This document shows positions 17,033-25,760 of a stretch of DNA of 37,485 nucleotides, in pieces (position 1 is the stretch's first letter; each line of letters opens with the position of its first letter). The stretch covers positions 1 through 37,485 of the forward strand of contig JAGXFI010000101.1 in NCBI GenBank assembly GCA_024637305.1, given 5' to 3'. The position numbers and the translations under genes are program-made. The notes below the pieces were generated by a model. That model did not search any database and had not been told where the DNA came from. It worked only from the letters and a program-made list of their open reading frames with translations. This DNA comes from Sulfitobacter sp. (GTDB taxonomy: Bacteria > Pseudomonadota > Alphaproteobacteria > Rhodobacterales > Rhodobacteraceae).

Positions 17033-18160
17033 CTAGGCCACCAACACCACTTCACGCACTCCATACCCGTTAAAGCCGGTACTCATGGCCAACGAATAGG
17101 CTCCCATGCCGCCGAAAAGAACATAATCCCCCGCCGTCACCTCGTCGGGCAAAATCAAGCCGTCAGGCAACCGGTCCAGACTGTCGCAGGTCGGACCAAA
17201 GACCACCCGCGCCATGCCCGGCCCATGTCGCGGACTTCCGTCGCTGGTAACCGCGCGCACAAGGCCACTCAGCCCCATGTCCCGCAAATCCGTCAGCCCG
17301 CCATAAATCCCATCGTTCAGAAACACGGTTGCGCCGCCATGCCGCAATTCCTTGACCTGAGCGGCCAGGGTACCGGCTTCCGCAACCATGGCACGGCCCG
17401 GCTCGCAAACCAGAAGCGGCGGGTGATCCCCGAAACCGGCTTGAACCGCTGCAGCCACCGCAGCGAAAACGGACAGGTGGTCCGGTGCCCCCTGCCCGCG
17501 ATCCGCCGCGAAACCGCCACCGATATTGAGCCGCGTGATTGCGACGCCTGCACCTTGCGCGATCTCTGCAGCCTTGCCGACGTACGCGACCCACGCCGTC
17601 GGATCATTGCATTGAGTGCCCGGATGAAAGCTCAACGCCGGCACAAAGCCCATTTCGACGACGCGGCGGAGCAAATCCGCGGCCTCATCCGGTGTCGCCC
17701 CGAATTTCGATCCGAAATCATAGGCGGCACCCTTGATTGGCAGGGCAAATCGCACGGCAACCTCGGCATCCCGCGGCGCATCAGCCAGTTTTGCCAACCC
17801 CGCCGCGCTGTCCACCGACCAACTGGCCACGCCGAACCGAATCCCCTCGGCCACTTCCGCAGAGCTGCGCAGCGGATTGTTGTAGTGCAGCACCGCTCCC
17901 GCATCGGCCGCACGAACCGCAGCCATTTCCGCGGGCGACGCCACATCAAAGGCAGTTACGCCCGCCGCGACCAGATTGGACAGGACCTCGGGCGCAGGGT
18001 TGGCCTTGACCGCGTAGGTGACCAAACCGGCGAATCCGTCGATGAATGACCGCGCCGTCCGGTGCAAAATCGACGGTGACAAATACAGAACCGGAGCCTG
18101 CGGGCGCTCGCGTTTCAGATGTGTCGCGATGGATGGCCAGAACGGGGACGTGTGTTGCAT
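17033..18160 (-). CDS. PLP fold-III decarboxylase, ornithine/lysine type
   Basis: This 375-residue protein resembles eukaryotic-type ornithine decarboxylases. The PLP lysine is Lys52 in YAVKANP, the barrel carries SFHPGTQC and LNIGGGF, and the phosphate site is in CEPGRAMVAEAG. The catalytic Cys325 in FGPTCDSLD acts across the dimer interface, followed by GAYS near the C-terminus. It likely makes putrescine or cadaverine from ornithine or lysine; sequence alone does not settle which. GAGG sits eight bases before the ATG at 18160. It is divergent from an Lrp/AsnC regulator, which probably controls it. Confidence 0.92.
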   Translation of the reverse strand: MQHTSPFWPSIATHLKRERPQAPVLYLSPSILHRTARSFIDGFAGLVTYAVKANPAPEVLSNLVAAGVTAFDVASPAEMAAVRAADAGAVLHYNNPLRSSAEVAEGIRFGVASWSVDSAAGLAKLADAPRDAEVAVRFALPIKGAAYDFGSKFGATPDEAADLLRRVVEMGFVPALSFHPGTQCNDPTAWVAYVGKAAEIAQGAGVAITRLNIGGGFAADRGQGAPDHLSVFAAVAAAVQAGFGDHPPLLVCEPGRAMVAEAGTLAAQVKELRHGGATVFLNDGIYGGLTDLRDMGLSGLVRAVTSDGSPRHGPGMARVVFGPTCDSLDRLPDGLILPDEVTAGDYVLFGGMGAYSLAMSTGFNGYGVREVVLVA

Positions 18161-18172
18161 GACGGATACCTC

Positions 18173-18182
18173 GAAATATTTC
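18173..18182. promoter_or_regulatory. GAAATATTTC palindrome in decarboxylase/Lrp intergenic region
   Basis: A perfect 10-bp AT-rich palindrome lies 13 bases before the decarboxylase start, in the 106-base gap to the divergent Lrp-type gene. Lrp/AsnC proteins favour AT-rich dyads, so it is a candidate operator. Confidence 0.3.
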
Positions 18183-18266
18183 CGTTAACGTGCCGTCTAT
18201 TTCAGTCGTTTTCACCTGTCAGACTATGCTAATCAGACTCCAAAACAAACAAAGTGACAACAAAAT

Positions 18267-18695
18267 ATGCAATTAGACGAAACCGACCGCGCCCTGATAA
18301 CCGCCCTGCAGGGAAATGCACGCACACCGGTCGCGGATCTCGCCCGATCGCTGAAACTGGCACGGACCACTGTGACATCACGCTTGGACCGGCTGGAGCG
18401 GTCTGGCGTGATCACCGGTTACACGATCAACCTTTCCGGTGCCGCCCGTCCCGCCCTGCGCGCAACGGCGCTTGTCACGATCGAGGCCCGCAGCGCCCCC
18501 GACGTGCTTGGCCGCTTGCGCAGTCTTCCCGCCGTCAAAGCCGTGCATACCACCTCTGGCCGCTTCGACCTTCTGATCCAGCTCGAGGCGCACACCACGC
18601 AGGAACTGGACGAAACCCTTGACCGCATTGGCGAGGCGCGTGGCGTCAAGGGGTCCGAAAGCCTGATACATCTGAGCACCAAACTGGACCGCTAA
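18267..18695 (+). CDS. Lrp/AsnC-family transcriptional regulator
   Basis: The product has 142 residues: a helix-turn-helix (LDETDRALITALQGNARTPV start, recognition helix near LARTTVTSRLDRLERSG) and a C-terminal RAM-type effector domain (VHTTSGRFDLLIQLEAHT). It is transcribed away from the fold-III decarboxylase gene, with 106 bases between the starts. The most likely role is amino acid-responsive control of that decarboxylase. It is one of two Lrp-type regulators in the window, both facing amino acid catabolic genes. Confidence 0.9.
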   Translation: MQLDETDRALITALQGNARTPVADLARSLKLARTTVTSRLDRLERSGVITGYTINLSGAARPALRATALVTIEARSAPDVLGRLRSLPAVKAVHTTSGRFDLLIQLEAHTTQELDETLDRIGEARGVKGSESLIHLSTKLDR

Positions 18696-18844
18696 CCGCT
18701 CGGAAACCCGCCCTGTCACGGGGCATGGCGTCGCGCAAGGCTTGTTCAAATCGGTCCACTTCGCCCCTGCATCGCCGCCCGACCCTTTCCCTTGGCCGCA
18801 TCCTCCGTTAGATCAACATTCAAGCAAACACGGGAAAAATTACG

Positions 18845-21800
18845 ATGGCCCTCGAGAAAACATTCGATTCGAACGAAGCCGAAGCCCGCATCTACGACGC
18901 TTGGGAACAAGCCGGGGCATTCAAGGCCGGGGCCAATGCCTCGCGCGCCGAGACTTTTTCGGTCATGATCCCCCCGCCCAATGTCACCGGATCGCTGCAT
19001 ATGGGCCATGCGTTCAACAACACGCTGCAGGATATCCTTGTGCGCTGGCACCGCATGCGTGGCTTCGACACGCTCTGGCAGCCCGGCACCGACCATGCCG
19101 GCATCGCCACCCAGATGGTGACCGAACGCGACATGGCCGCCAACGGCGAACCGACGCGCACCGAAATGGGCCGCGACGATTTCGAGAAACGCGTCTGGCA
19201 GCAAAAGATCAAGTCACGCGGCACCATCATCGGACAGCTCAAGAGCCTCGGTGCCTCCTGCGACTGGACCCGCGAGGCATTCACCATGTCCGGTGCCCCT
19301 TCCGCTCCCAAAGGTGAAGACGGCAATTTCCACGACGCCGTCATCAAGGTCTTTGTCGACATGTACAAAAAGGGCCTCATCAATCGCGGCAAGCGTCTGG
19401 TTAATTGGGATCCACATTTCGAAACAGCCATCAGCGACCTCGAAGTCGAAAACACCGAAGTCGACGGCCACATGTGGCATTTCAAATACCCGCTCGCGGA
19501 TGGCGCGACATATGAATACGTCGAAAAGGATGAAGACGGCAACGAGACGCTGCGCGAAACGCGCAATTACATCTCCATTGCCACGACCCGACCGGAAACC
19601 ATGTTGGGCGACGGGGCCGTCGCAGTTCACCCAACAGATGAACGTTACGCCACAATCATAGGAAAACTATGCGAAATCCCAGTGGGACCAAAGGAGCACC
19701 GGCGGATGATCCCGATCATTACCGATGAATACCCCGATCCCGCTTTCGGCTCGGGTGCGGTCAAGATCACCGGCGCGCATGATTTCAATGACTACGGTGT
19801 CGCGCAGCGCAACGGCATCCCGCTTTATGCGCTGCTGGACACCAAAGGCCGGATGCGCGCTGACGGTCTGCCCTACGATCAAGCCGCAGAACGTGCAGGT
19901 GCCCTTGCCCGCGAATGGGTCGAAATGCACATGACCACCGAAAGCCGCTTTCAGTCACCCACCGACCATCCTGCCCCCGATGTCAGCGACATCAATCTCG
20001 TCCCCGAAGAATACCGAGGTCTGGACCGTTTTGAGGCCCGCAAGCAGATCGTTCAGGCGATTACCGACGAAGGCCTTGCTGTGATGGTGCGGGCCGAGGA
20101 CGCCGCAGAGGACCTGATCCCATTCGTCGAATCAAAAAAAATCATGCAGCCCTTCGGCGACCGTTCCAAGGTGGTGATCGAACCGATGCTGACCGATCAG
20201 TGGTTCGTCGACACCGCCCGGATCGTGCAACCGGCGATTGATGCCGTCCGCGATGGCGACGTAAAGATCCTGCCGGAGCAGGACAAAAAGGTCTATTTCC
20301 ACTGGCTGGAGAATATCGAGCCATGGTGCATCTCGCGGCAACTATGGTGGGGGCATCAGATACCTGTCTGGTATGGCTTTGACCTCTCTTCGCCTGACTT
20401 TACTGACGACGAGGGCGACGGAGCGCTCGATATCGTGGAACTCGGTCGACTGCTCTCCGAAGGCGGAATGCTGAGAAGAGGCACAGTGATGCATTGCGCC
20501 GCCGATTTTGACGCCGTGCAGGACGCCTTCCGCGACGAGATCGCGGATACGCCTTTGCCGGTGAATCACGCCGCCATCGTTGAAGTGGCCGACAGACACG
20601 CGGCCGAACAGACGCTCGCCAAAACCCTTGCGCAATATGCTGTCGACCAGGACCCGACCAAGTTGGTCTACCCGGTCTACCGCGACCCGGACGTCCTTGA
20701 CACCTGGTTTTCCTCCGGCCTCTGGCCGATCGGAACGCTTGGCTGGCCCGAAGACACCGAAGCGTTGAAAAAATACTTCCCCACCTCGGTCCTCATCACC
20801 GGCTTCGACATCATATTCTTCTGGGTCGCGCGCATGATGATGATGCAATATGCCGTCGTCGGCCAACGCCCCTTCGACACCGTCTATGTCCACGCGCTGG
20901 TACGCGACGAGAAGGGCAAGAAGATGTCGAAAAGCTTGGGCAACGTGCTCGACCCGCTGGAACTGATCGACGAATACGGTGCCGACGCTGTGCGCTTCAC
21001 CCTCACGTCGATGGCCGCCATGGGCCGCGACCTGAAGCTCAGCCCGGCACGCATCGCAGGTTACCGCAACTTCGGCACCAAACTGTGGAACGCGCATCGC
21101 TTCGCGGAAATGAACGGCGCGCTCTCCGATGCCGCACCAACGCAGTACCGCCATCACACCGACGTAAACCATACTCTCAACAAATGGATCATCGGAGAGA
21201 CCGCACGGATCCGGCAGGATACCGACACGGCCCTCGAAAACTTCCGGTTCAACGACGCCGCGAACGGCCTCTACGCATTTGTATGGGGCAAGGTCTGCGA
21301 CTGGTACGTTGAGCTCGCCAAACCTCTGTTGCAAGACGACGCACCCGAGGCGGAAGAAACGCGCCAAACCCTGAAATGGGTTCTGGATCAATGTCTTGTC
21401 ATGCTCCACCCCATCATGCCCTTCATCACCGAAGAACTCTGGGGACAGCGTGATACGATGCTGATCCACGCCGACTGGCCGACCTACACCACCGACGACC
21501 TGCTCGACGCAGACGCAGACCGCGAACTCAACTGGGTCATCGGCCTGATCGAAGCCGTCCGCTCCGCCCGTGCCCAGATGCACGTCCCCGCCGGGCTCAA
21601 GGTGCCCATGCTCACCACAGATATGGACACCGCCGCCCGCGCCGCCTGGGATCGCAACGAAACCATGATAAAACGTCTCGCGCGCGTGGAATCCCTTGAG
21701 CAGGTCGGTAGCTACCCCAAAGGAACCGTATCGATAGCCGCACCGGGTGCCAGCTTCGGCCTGCCCCTCGCCGGTCTCATTGACATCGACGAGGAGAAGG

Positions 21801-21991
21801 CCCGGCTGGAAAAATCACTTGGCAAACTGGAAAAGGAAATCGGCGGCCTCAAAGGGCGGTTGAACAATCCTAAATTCGCGGCCTCCGCACCGGAAGACGT
21901 CGTCGCCGAAGCTCAAGCCAATCTGGCTGCCCGCGAGGAAGAAGCCGACCAACTCAAAGCCGCCCTCAACCGCCTGAGAGAACTCGGCTAA
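18845..21991 (+). CDS. valS: Valyl-tRNA synthetase
   Basis: ValRS charges tRNA-Val in the cytoplasm. The class I signatures are clear: the HIGH-type motif in [17 protein letters not shown] near residue 44 and KMSKS in [10 protein letters not shown] near 695. The editing domain contains [22 protein letters not shown]. The anticodon-binding domain and the C-terminal coiled coil ([20 protein letters not shown]) complete the protein. At 1048 residues it is longer than the about 950 of E. coli; much of the excess is a stretch of about 100 residues between IPVWYG and [10 protein letters not shown], where E. coli has about 30. The start ATG at 18845 follows GGGAAAAATTAC, a weak ribosome site. Confidence 0.98.
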   Translation: MALEKTFDSNEAEARIYDAWEQAGAFKAGANASRAETFSVMIPPPNVTGSLHMGHAFNNTLQDILVRWHRMRGFDTLWQPGTDHAGIATQMVTERDMAANGEPTRTEMGRDDFEKRVWQQKIKSRGTIIGQLKSLGASCDWTREAFTMSGAPSAPKGEDGNFHDAVIKVFVDMYKKGLINRGKRLVNWDPHFETAISDLEVENTEVDGHMWHFKYPLADGATYEYVEKDEDGNETLRETRNYISIATTRPETMLGDGAVAVHPTDERYATIIGKLCEIPVGPKEHRRMIPIITDEYPDPAFGSGAVKITGAHDFNDYGVAQRNGIPLYALLDTKGRMRADGLPYDQAAERAGALAREWVEMHMTTESRFQSPTDHPAPDVSDINLVPEEYRGLDRFEARKQIVQAITDEGLAVMVRAEDAAEDLIPFVESKKIMQPFGDRSKVVIEPMLTDQWFVDTARIVQPAIDAVRDGDVKILPEQDKKVYFHWLENIEPWCISRQLWWGHQIPVWYGFDLSSPDFTDDEGDGALDIVELGRLLSEGGMLRRGTVMHCAADFDAVQDAFRDEIADTPLPVNHAAIVEVADRHAAEQTLAKTLAQYAVDQDPTKLVYPVYRDPDVLDTWFSSGLWPIGTLGWPEDTEALKKYFPTSVLITGFDIIFFWVARMMMMQYAVVGQRPFDTVYVHALVRDEKGKKMSKSLGNVLDPLELIDEYGADAVRFTLTSMAAMGRDLKLSPARIAGYRNFGTKLWNAHRFAEMNGALSDAAPTQYRHHTDVNHTLNKWIIGETARIRQDTDTALENFRFNDAANGLYAFVWGKVCDWYVELAKPLLQDDAPEAEETRQTLKWVLDQCLVMLHPIMPFITEELWGQRDTMLIHADWPTYTTDDLLDADADRELNWVIGLIEAVRSARAQMHVPAGLKVPMLTTDMDTAARAAWDRNETMIKRLARVESLEQVGSYPKGTVSIAAPGASFGLPLAGLIDIDEEKARLEKSLGKLEKEIGGLKGRLNNPKFAASAPEDVVAEAQANLAAREEEADQLKAALNRLRELG

Positions 21992-22017
21992 CTCTTTCAT
22001 TGTTCTCAAAATACCCT

Positions 22018-22055
22018 CCGACCGCGCAGCACCCGTTAGGGAGAATTGCGGTCGG
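22018..22055. terminator. Hairpin after valS
   Basis: CCGACCGC (22018-22025) pairs with GCGGTCGG (22048-22055); a small CCC/GGG pair lies inside the 22-nt loop. No T-run follows. It sits between the convergent valS and enoyl-CoA hydratase genes and may end one or both transcripts. Confidence 0.35.
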
Positions 22056-22124
22056 CATCCCATGTTTCAAGGACCGGCACCGCGCACCGGCGCGGCAGAC
22101 ATCATGTGGCGCGCTGGCGCGCCT

Positions 22125-22913
22125 CTATTTGAAGACAGCCGGCCGCTTGCCCAATTCGGCGGCGATGACCTCCATCTGGTCCGGCTTGCCAAGCAACTCA
22201 GCCTGCAACCTCGATTCAGCATCAAGAACTGTGACAGAATCCTGCGTTTCCGCCTGCGCAATCAACAGCTTGGCAGCACGAATGGCACTCGGGCTCTTGC
22301 CCGCGATCTGACCCGCAAGCGTCATCGCAGCGGCCAAAGGATCGTCCGCGACTTCCGTAATCAATCCCCAACGCTCGGCCTGCGCCGCGCCCACATGCTC
22401 CGCAGTGTAGGTCAATCGTCGCAGCACGTCACCGCGCACAAGCCGCGGTAGCAACACCATGCCGCCCATGTCCGGAACGATGCCCCATTTCATTTCCATC
22501 ACCGCAAATTTCGCATCCGGCGATGCGATGCGAATATCCGCTCCCAGTGCCAGTTGCAGTCCGGCACCGAAACACACCCCGTGAACCGCCGCGATCACCG
22601 GAACCGGCACCCGGGTCCAGACCATCGCCACCTCCTGCCATTGGTTGGTCGTGCCTTCACCATGGGTACGCGGCATGAGCAACGCGGTGGGATCCTTGCC
22701 GACCATCGCGGACAGGCCGGTGATGTCGATGCCTGCACAAAATGCCTTGCCCTCGCCCGAAATAACGACAACGCGCGCGCTGGAGGCGGCGACCTCATCG
22801 CCTGCTGCGATAATCGCATCGATCATCTGCTGATCCACTGCATTCATCTTGTCCCCGCGCGTCAGACGCACATGGGCGATATGGTCTTCATAAGTGATCG
22901 TGACCCGCGACAT
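22125..22913 (-). CDS. Enoyl-CoA hydratase/isomerase family protein
   Basis: This 262-residue crotonase-fold protein has the CoA-binding and oxyanion elements GKAFCAGID (about 55-63) and HGVCFGAGLQLALGADIR (about 110-127). At the first catalytic position of enoyl-CoA hydratases (GGGCELA type) it has Gln in GAGLQLA instead of Glu. The second Glu is kept in VMEMKWG, and an Asp follows in IVPDMGG at the place used by dienoyl-CoA isomerases. So it is probably an isomerase or a divergent crotonase, not a classical hydratase. The start has GGGGAGA upstream. No beta-oxidation partner genes are adjacent. Confidence 0.9.
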   Translation of the reverse strand: MSRVTITYEDHIAHVRLTRGDKMNAVDQQMIDAIIAAGDEVAASSARVVVISGEGKAFCAGIDITGLSAMVGKDPTALLMPRTHGEGTTNQWQEVAMVWTRVPVPVIAAVHGVCFGAGLQLALGADIRIASPDAKFAVMEMKWGIVPDMGGMVLLPRLVRGDVLRRLTYTAEHVGAAQAERWGLITEVADDPLAAAMTLAGQIAGKSPSAIRAAKLLIAQAETQDSVTVLDAESRLQAELLGKPDQMEVIAAELGKRPAVFK

Positions 22914-23078
22914 CGCTGCTCTCCCCTGATTTCCGCAGCATCTCAGCGCATCGAGAACCCGAATGCCAGCGAAACGTCACGGCATACCGGTCGATGCTCT
23001 GGACTAAGCACATCGCGCTCACTCGCGGCGGCAACAAATCTTCTTGCCACGCGCGCTGTCGCAGGGGTAAATCTGCGC

Positions 23079-24182
23079 ATGTCACATTACCGCCTTACCC
23101 CGACAGTCGAGAACCTTCCTTCATCTGTGCCTTTCGTCGGGCCCGAAACGCAAGAGCGCGCGCGTGGTGCAGCCTTTGCAGCGCGGCTTGGTGCGAACGA
23201 AAGCGTTTTCGGACCCTCTCCGCATGCCCTCGCCGCGATGGCAGCGACAGACTACTGGCAATATGGTGATCCGGAAAACCACGATCTGAAACAGGCGCTG
23301 GCGGCCCATCACGGTACCACCCCCGACCATATCATTGTTGGCGAAGGGATCGACGGTCTTCTGGGGTATCTTGCCCGTATGATGATCGCACCAGGTGACG
23401 CGGTTGTGACCTCTGACGGCGGGTACCCGACATTCAATTATCATGTCGCGGGCTATGGCGGAATCATTCACAAGGTTCCTTATCTCAAGGATCACGAAGA
23501 TCCTGACGCACTTTTCGCCAAGGCGGCGGAAGTGGACGCGAAACTCGTCTATCTGGCCAATCCAGACAATCCCATGGGCAGCGCTCACAAGGGAGAGGAT
23601 ATTGTCCACGCGATGCAGGCCTTGCCGCCGCAGACCTTGCTATTGCTCGACGAGGCATATGTCGAATGTGCGCCTGAAGACATTGCAGTATCCTTACCGG
23701 CCGGGGATCCGCGCCTGATCAGGTTGCGGACATTCTCGAAAGTTTACGGGCTCGCGGGTGCGCGTATCGGCTATGCCATCGGCGCACCGGACCTCATCGC
23801 CGCGTTCGACCGCGTGCGAAATCATTTCGGCGTCAATCGCGCATCACAGGCCGGTGCGTTGGCGGCGCTGGAGGATACCGCATGGCTTGCCGAGGTTCAG
23901 ACCCGGATCGACGAAGCGCGTTCACGTATCGCGCAAATCGCGCTGGAACACGGGCTAACGCCATTGCCGTCGGCCACCAATTTCGTGACAATCGATTGCG
24001 GCGCTGACGGCACCTTTGCCAAGGCGGTTCTGGATGGCCTGCTTGCGCGCGGCATTTTTGTGAGGATGCCCTTTGCTGCGCCGCAAAACCGGTGCATCCG
24101 GATCAGCTGCGGCACGCCTGAAATGCTCGATCTGTTCGCTGCTGCGCTTGGACCAGCACTTGCCGATGCAAATAAGGGCTGA
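23079..24182 (+). CDS. PLP-dependent aminotransferase, histidinol-phosphate type
   Basis: The 367-residue protein is a fold-I class I/II aminotransferase close to HisC. It shows LGANESVFGPSP at the N-terminus, VGEGIDGLLGYLARM, the NPDNPMGS motif (about 163), the LLLDEAYVEC strand with the PLP-contacting Asp, and the Schiff base Lys221 in FSKVYGLAGARIGY. The family includes HisC, but also aromatic and other amino acid transaminases. No his operon is nearby, so the role may differ. The ATG at 23079 begins the expected N-terminus; AGGGG lies about 12 bases upstream. The 60-aa membrane protein gene follows by 57 bases. Confidence 0.9.
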   Translation: MSHYRLTPTVENLPSSVPFVGPETQERARGAAFAARLGANESVFGPSPHALAAMAATDYWQYGDPENHDLKQALAAHHGTTPDHIIVGEGIDGLLGYLARMMIAPGDAVVTSDGGYPTFNYHVAGYGGIIHKVPYLKDHEDPDALFAKAAEVDAKLVYLANPDNPMGSAHKGEDIVHAMQALPPQTLLLLDEAYVECAPEDIAVSLPAGDPRLIRLRTFSKVYGLAGARIGYAIGAPDLIAAFDRVRNHFGVNRASQAGALAALEDTAWLAEVQTRIDEARSRIAQIALEHGLTPLPSATNFVTIDCGADGTFAKAVLDGLLARGIFVRMPFAAPQNRCIRISCGTPEMLDLFAAALGPALADANKG

Positions 24183-24239
24183 CTTGGCGGCAACTGGCGC
24201 TATCTTTTAAGGGTATAACAACCGTCAGACGACAGCCCT

Positions 24240-24422
24240 ATGAACAGCCAGCGCCCCTCCGCCCCGAACTACACCAACGCCTGCATCGCAATGTTTGGTG
24301 TGAATATCGCTTGGATTTTCTTTGCAATCTGGGCCGTCTGGGGGTTGATCGCCGTGGCCGTGACAGGCTGGGCGATCAACCGCGTGATCAGCTATATCGG
24401 CAACAGACGTAGCACGACCTAG
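24240..24422 (+). CDS. Small single-span membrane protein, 60 aa
   Basis: This short product has a polar N-terminus, a hydrophobic stretch from about 17 to 43 (IAMFGVNIAWIFFAIWAVWG, continuing to about 43), and a basic C-terminus (YIGNRRSTT). It is probably inserted in the inner membrane with one long or two short spans. I do not recognise a named family. It follows the aminotransferase gene on the same strand. Its TAG stop lies in a CTAG shared with the stop of the opposing gene. The hydrophobic pattern and the clean stop overlap support a real gene. Confidence 0.65.
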   Translation: MNSQRPSAPNYTNACIAMFGVNIAWIFFAIWAVWGLIAVAVTGWAINRVISYIGNRRSTT

Positions 24423-25624
24423 CCGCTGATCACCGCTGCGGCAGCCTCAAGCGCGCCAGTGCCGCGGGGAATATCAAGTGCGCGCATACCCGCTTCGATG
24501 CCGCCAAGAAGCCCCATAATCATGTGGCCGTTTACGTGCCCCATATGCCCCAGCCGGAAAAAGCCGTGCCAGGCATCATCACCCGGCTCCGCCATGCCAA
24601 GACCGATACCGAGCGTCAGACCGAGATTTTGCTCGACCCAATCCCGCAAGCGGGTCGCGTGCGGCGCACCCAGTCGCAAGGCAGTGACGGCATGGCTGCG
24701 ATGCGAAGGATCCGCCACGTTCATTTCAAGCGGCCCTCCCTGCCCCCATACATCACACGCAGCCCAGATGGCGCGCGCCAGAACGCCGTGCCGATGCCAA
24801 ACGTTCTCGATACCTTCGGCATGGATCATGTCCAGCGAAGCGCGCAGACCATACAGATGATGGGTCGGGGCCGTGCCGCCGAAATGTTGTGCGAAAATCT
24901 GCGGATCCGCGCGCGGCCCCCAATCCCAGTACCGGCTGACCCGTGTCATGCGCGAACGCGCTGCCTGCGCACGCTCGCTGAAAAAGACAAACCCCAGCCC
25001 CGGTGGCACCATCAGCCCCTTCTGGCTGGCCGTCACCATGACATCCACGCCCCAGGCGTCCATTTCGAAGACATCGCAGGCGAGAGAGGCAATGCAATCC
25101 ACCATCAACAGTGCCGGATGTCCGGCATCGTCGAGGGCCGCGCGTAGCCCGGCGATGTCGTTCCGAACCGAAGTTGACGTGTCGACATGAACCGCCAACA
25201 CAGCTTTGATCTCATGCGATTTATCGGCCAGCAACGCTTCGGACACCTGCGCGACGTCAATCGGTGCGCGCTTGCCAAAGTCGATCAAGTCGATTTGCGC
25301 CCCCAAGCCGGTCGCCATGTCACCCCAGCCAAAGCCGAAGCGACCGGTGGCTGGCAACAACACCCGATCGCCGGGCGCAATGACATTGGCCAACGCGGCC
25401 TCCCATGCGCCGTGGCCGTTGGCGATATAGATTGCAGCATTGTGCTGCGTCCGCGCTACCGCCCGCAAATCGTCCATCAACCGTGGCATCATGTCGGGCA
25501 ATTCACCCGCATAAATGTTCGGTGCCGCCCGGTGCATCGCCGACAATACCGCGTCGGGCATGACCGACGGACCCGGTATCGCCAGATAAGAGCGCCCTTG
25601 CGACAATCGTGATCCCTTGCCCAT
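24419..25624 (-). CDS. Class V aminotransferase (serine-glyoxylate / alanine-glyoxylate type)
   Basis: The 401-residue PLP enzyme has the class V pattern: IPGPSVMPDAVLSAM at the N-terminus, NGHGAWEAALAN (about 69-80), MVDCIASLACDVFEMDAWG (the Asp contacts the PLP ring nitrogen) and the Schiff base Lys202 in TASQKGLMVPPG. Members use glyoxylate as amino acceptor, with serine, alanine or aspartate as donor; in Roseobacters this suits serine-cycle or photorespiratory-type metabolism. The ATG at 25624 has AGGAGA about ten bases upstream; a GTG seven codons earlier is also in frame. It is convergent with the small membrane protein gene. Confidence 0.92.
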   Translation of the reverse strand: MGKGSRLSQGRSYLAIPGPSVMPDAVLSAMHRAAPNIYAGELPDMMPRLMDDLRAVARTQHNAAIYIANGHGAWEAALANVIAPGDRVLLPATGRFGFGWGDMATGLGAQIDLIDFGKRAPIDVAQVSEALLADKSHEIKAVLAVHVDTSTSVRNDIAGLRAALDDAGHPALLMVDCIASLACDVFEMDAWGVDVMVTASQKGLMVPPGLGFVFFSERAQAARSRMTRVSRYWDWGPRADPQIFAQHFGGTAPTHHLYGLRASLDMIHAEGIENVWHRHGVLARAIWAACDVWGQGGPLEMNVADPSHRSHAVTALRLGAPHATRLRDWVEQNLGLTLGIGLGMAEPGDDAWHGFFRLGHMGHVNGHMIMGLLGGIEAGMRALDIPRGTGALEAAAAVISG

Positions 25625-25760
25625 GACCCGTTTCTCCTGCTGCACCGGTGTGTTACAAGCCGCACCTTATCTCAGGGCGGGGCGGCGTCAACGGCTTGCT
25701 CCTCTTTGCCCCCATCCCTAGACTGCGCCCCTGACATAGCCTCAAGGACAGCCGCCGCTC

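Noticed and set aside
15405..17036. 543-codon open frame antisense to the CoxL-like gene
   Set aside because: It mirrors a confidently assigned gene, its product has no recognisable domain, and GC-rich codon use often leaves the antisense frame open.
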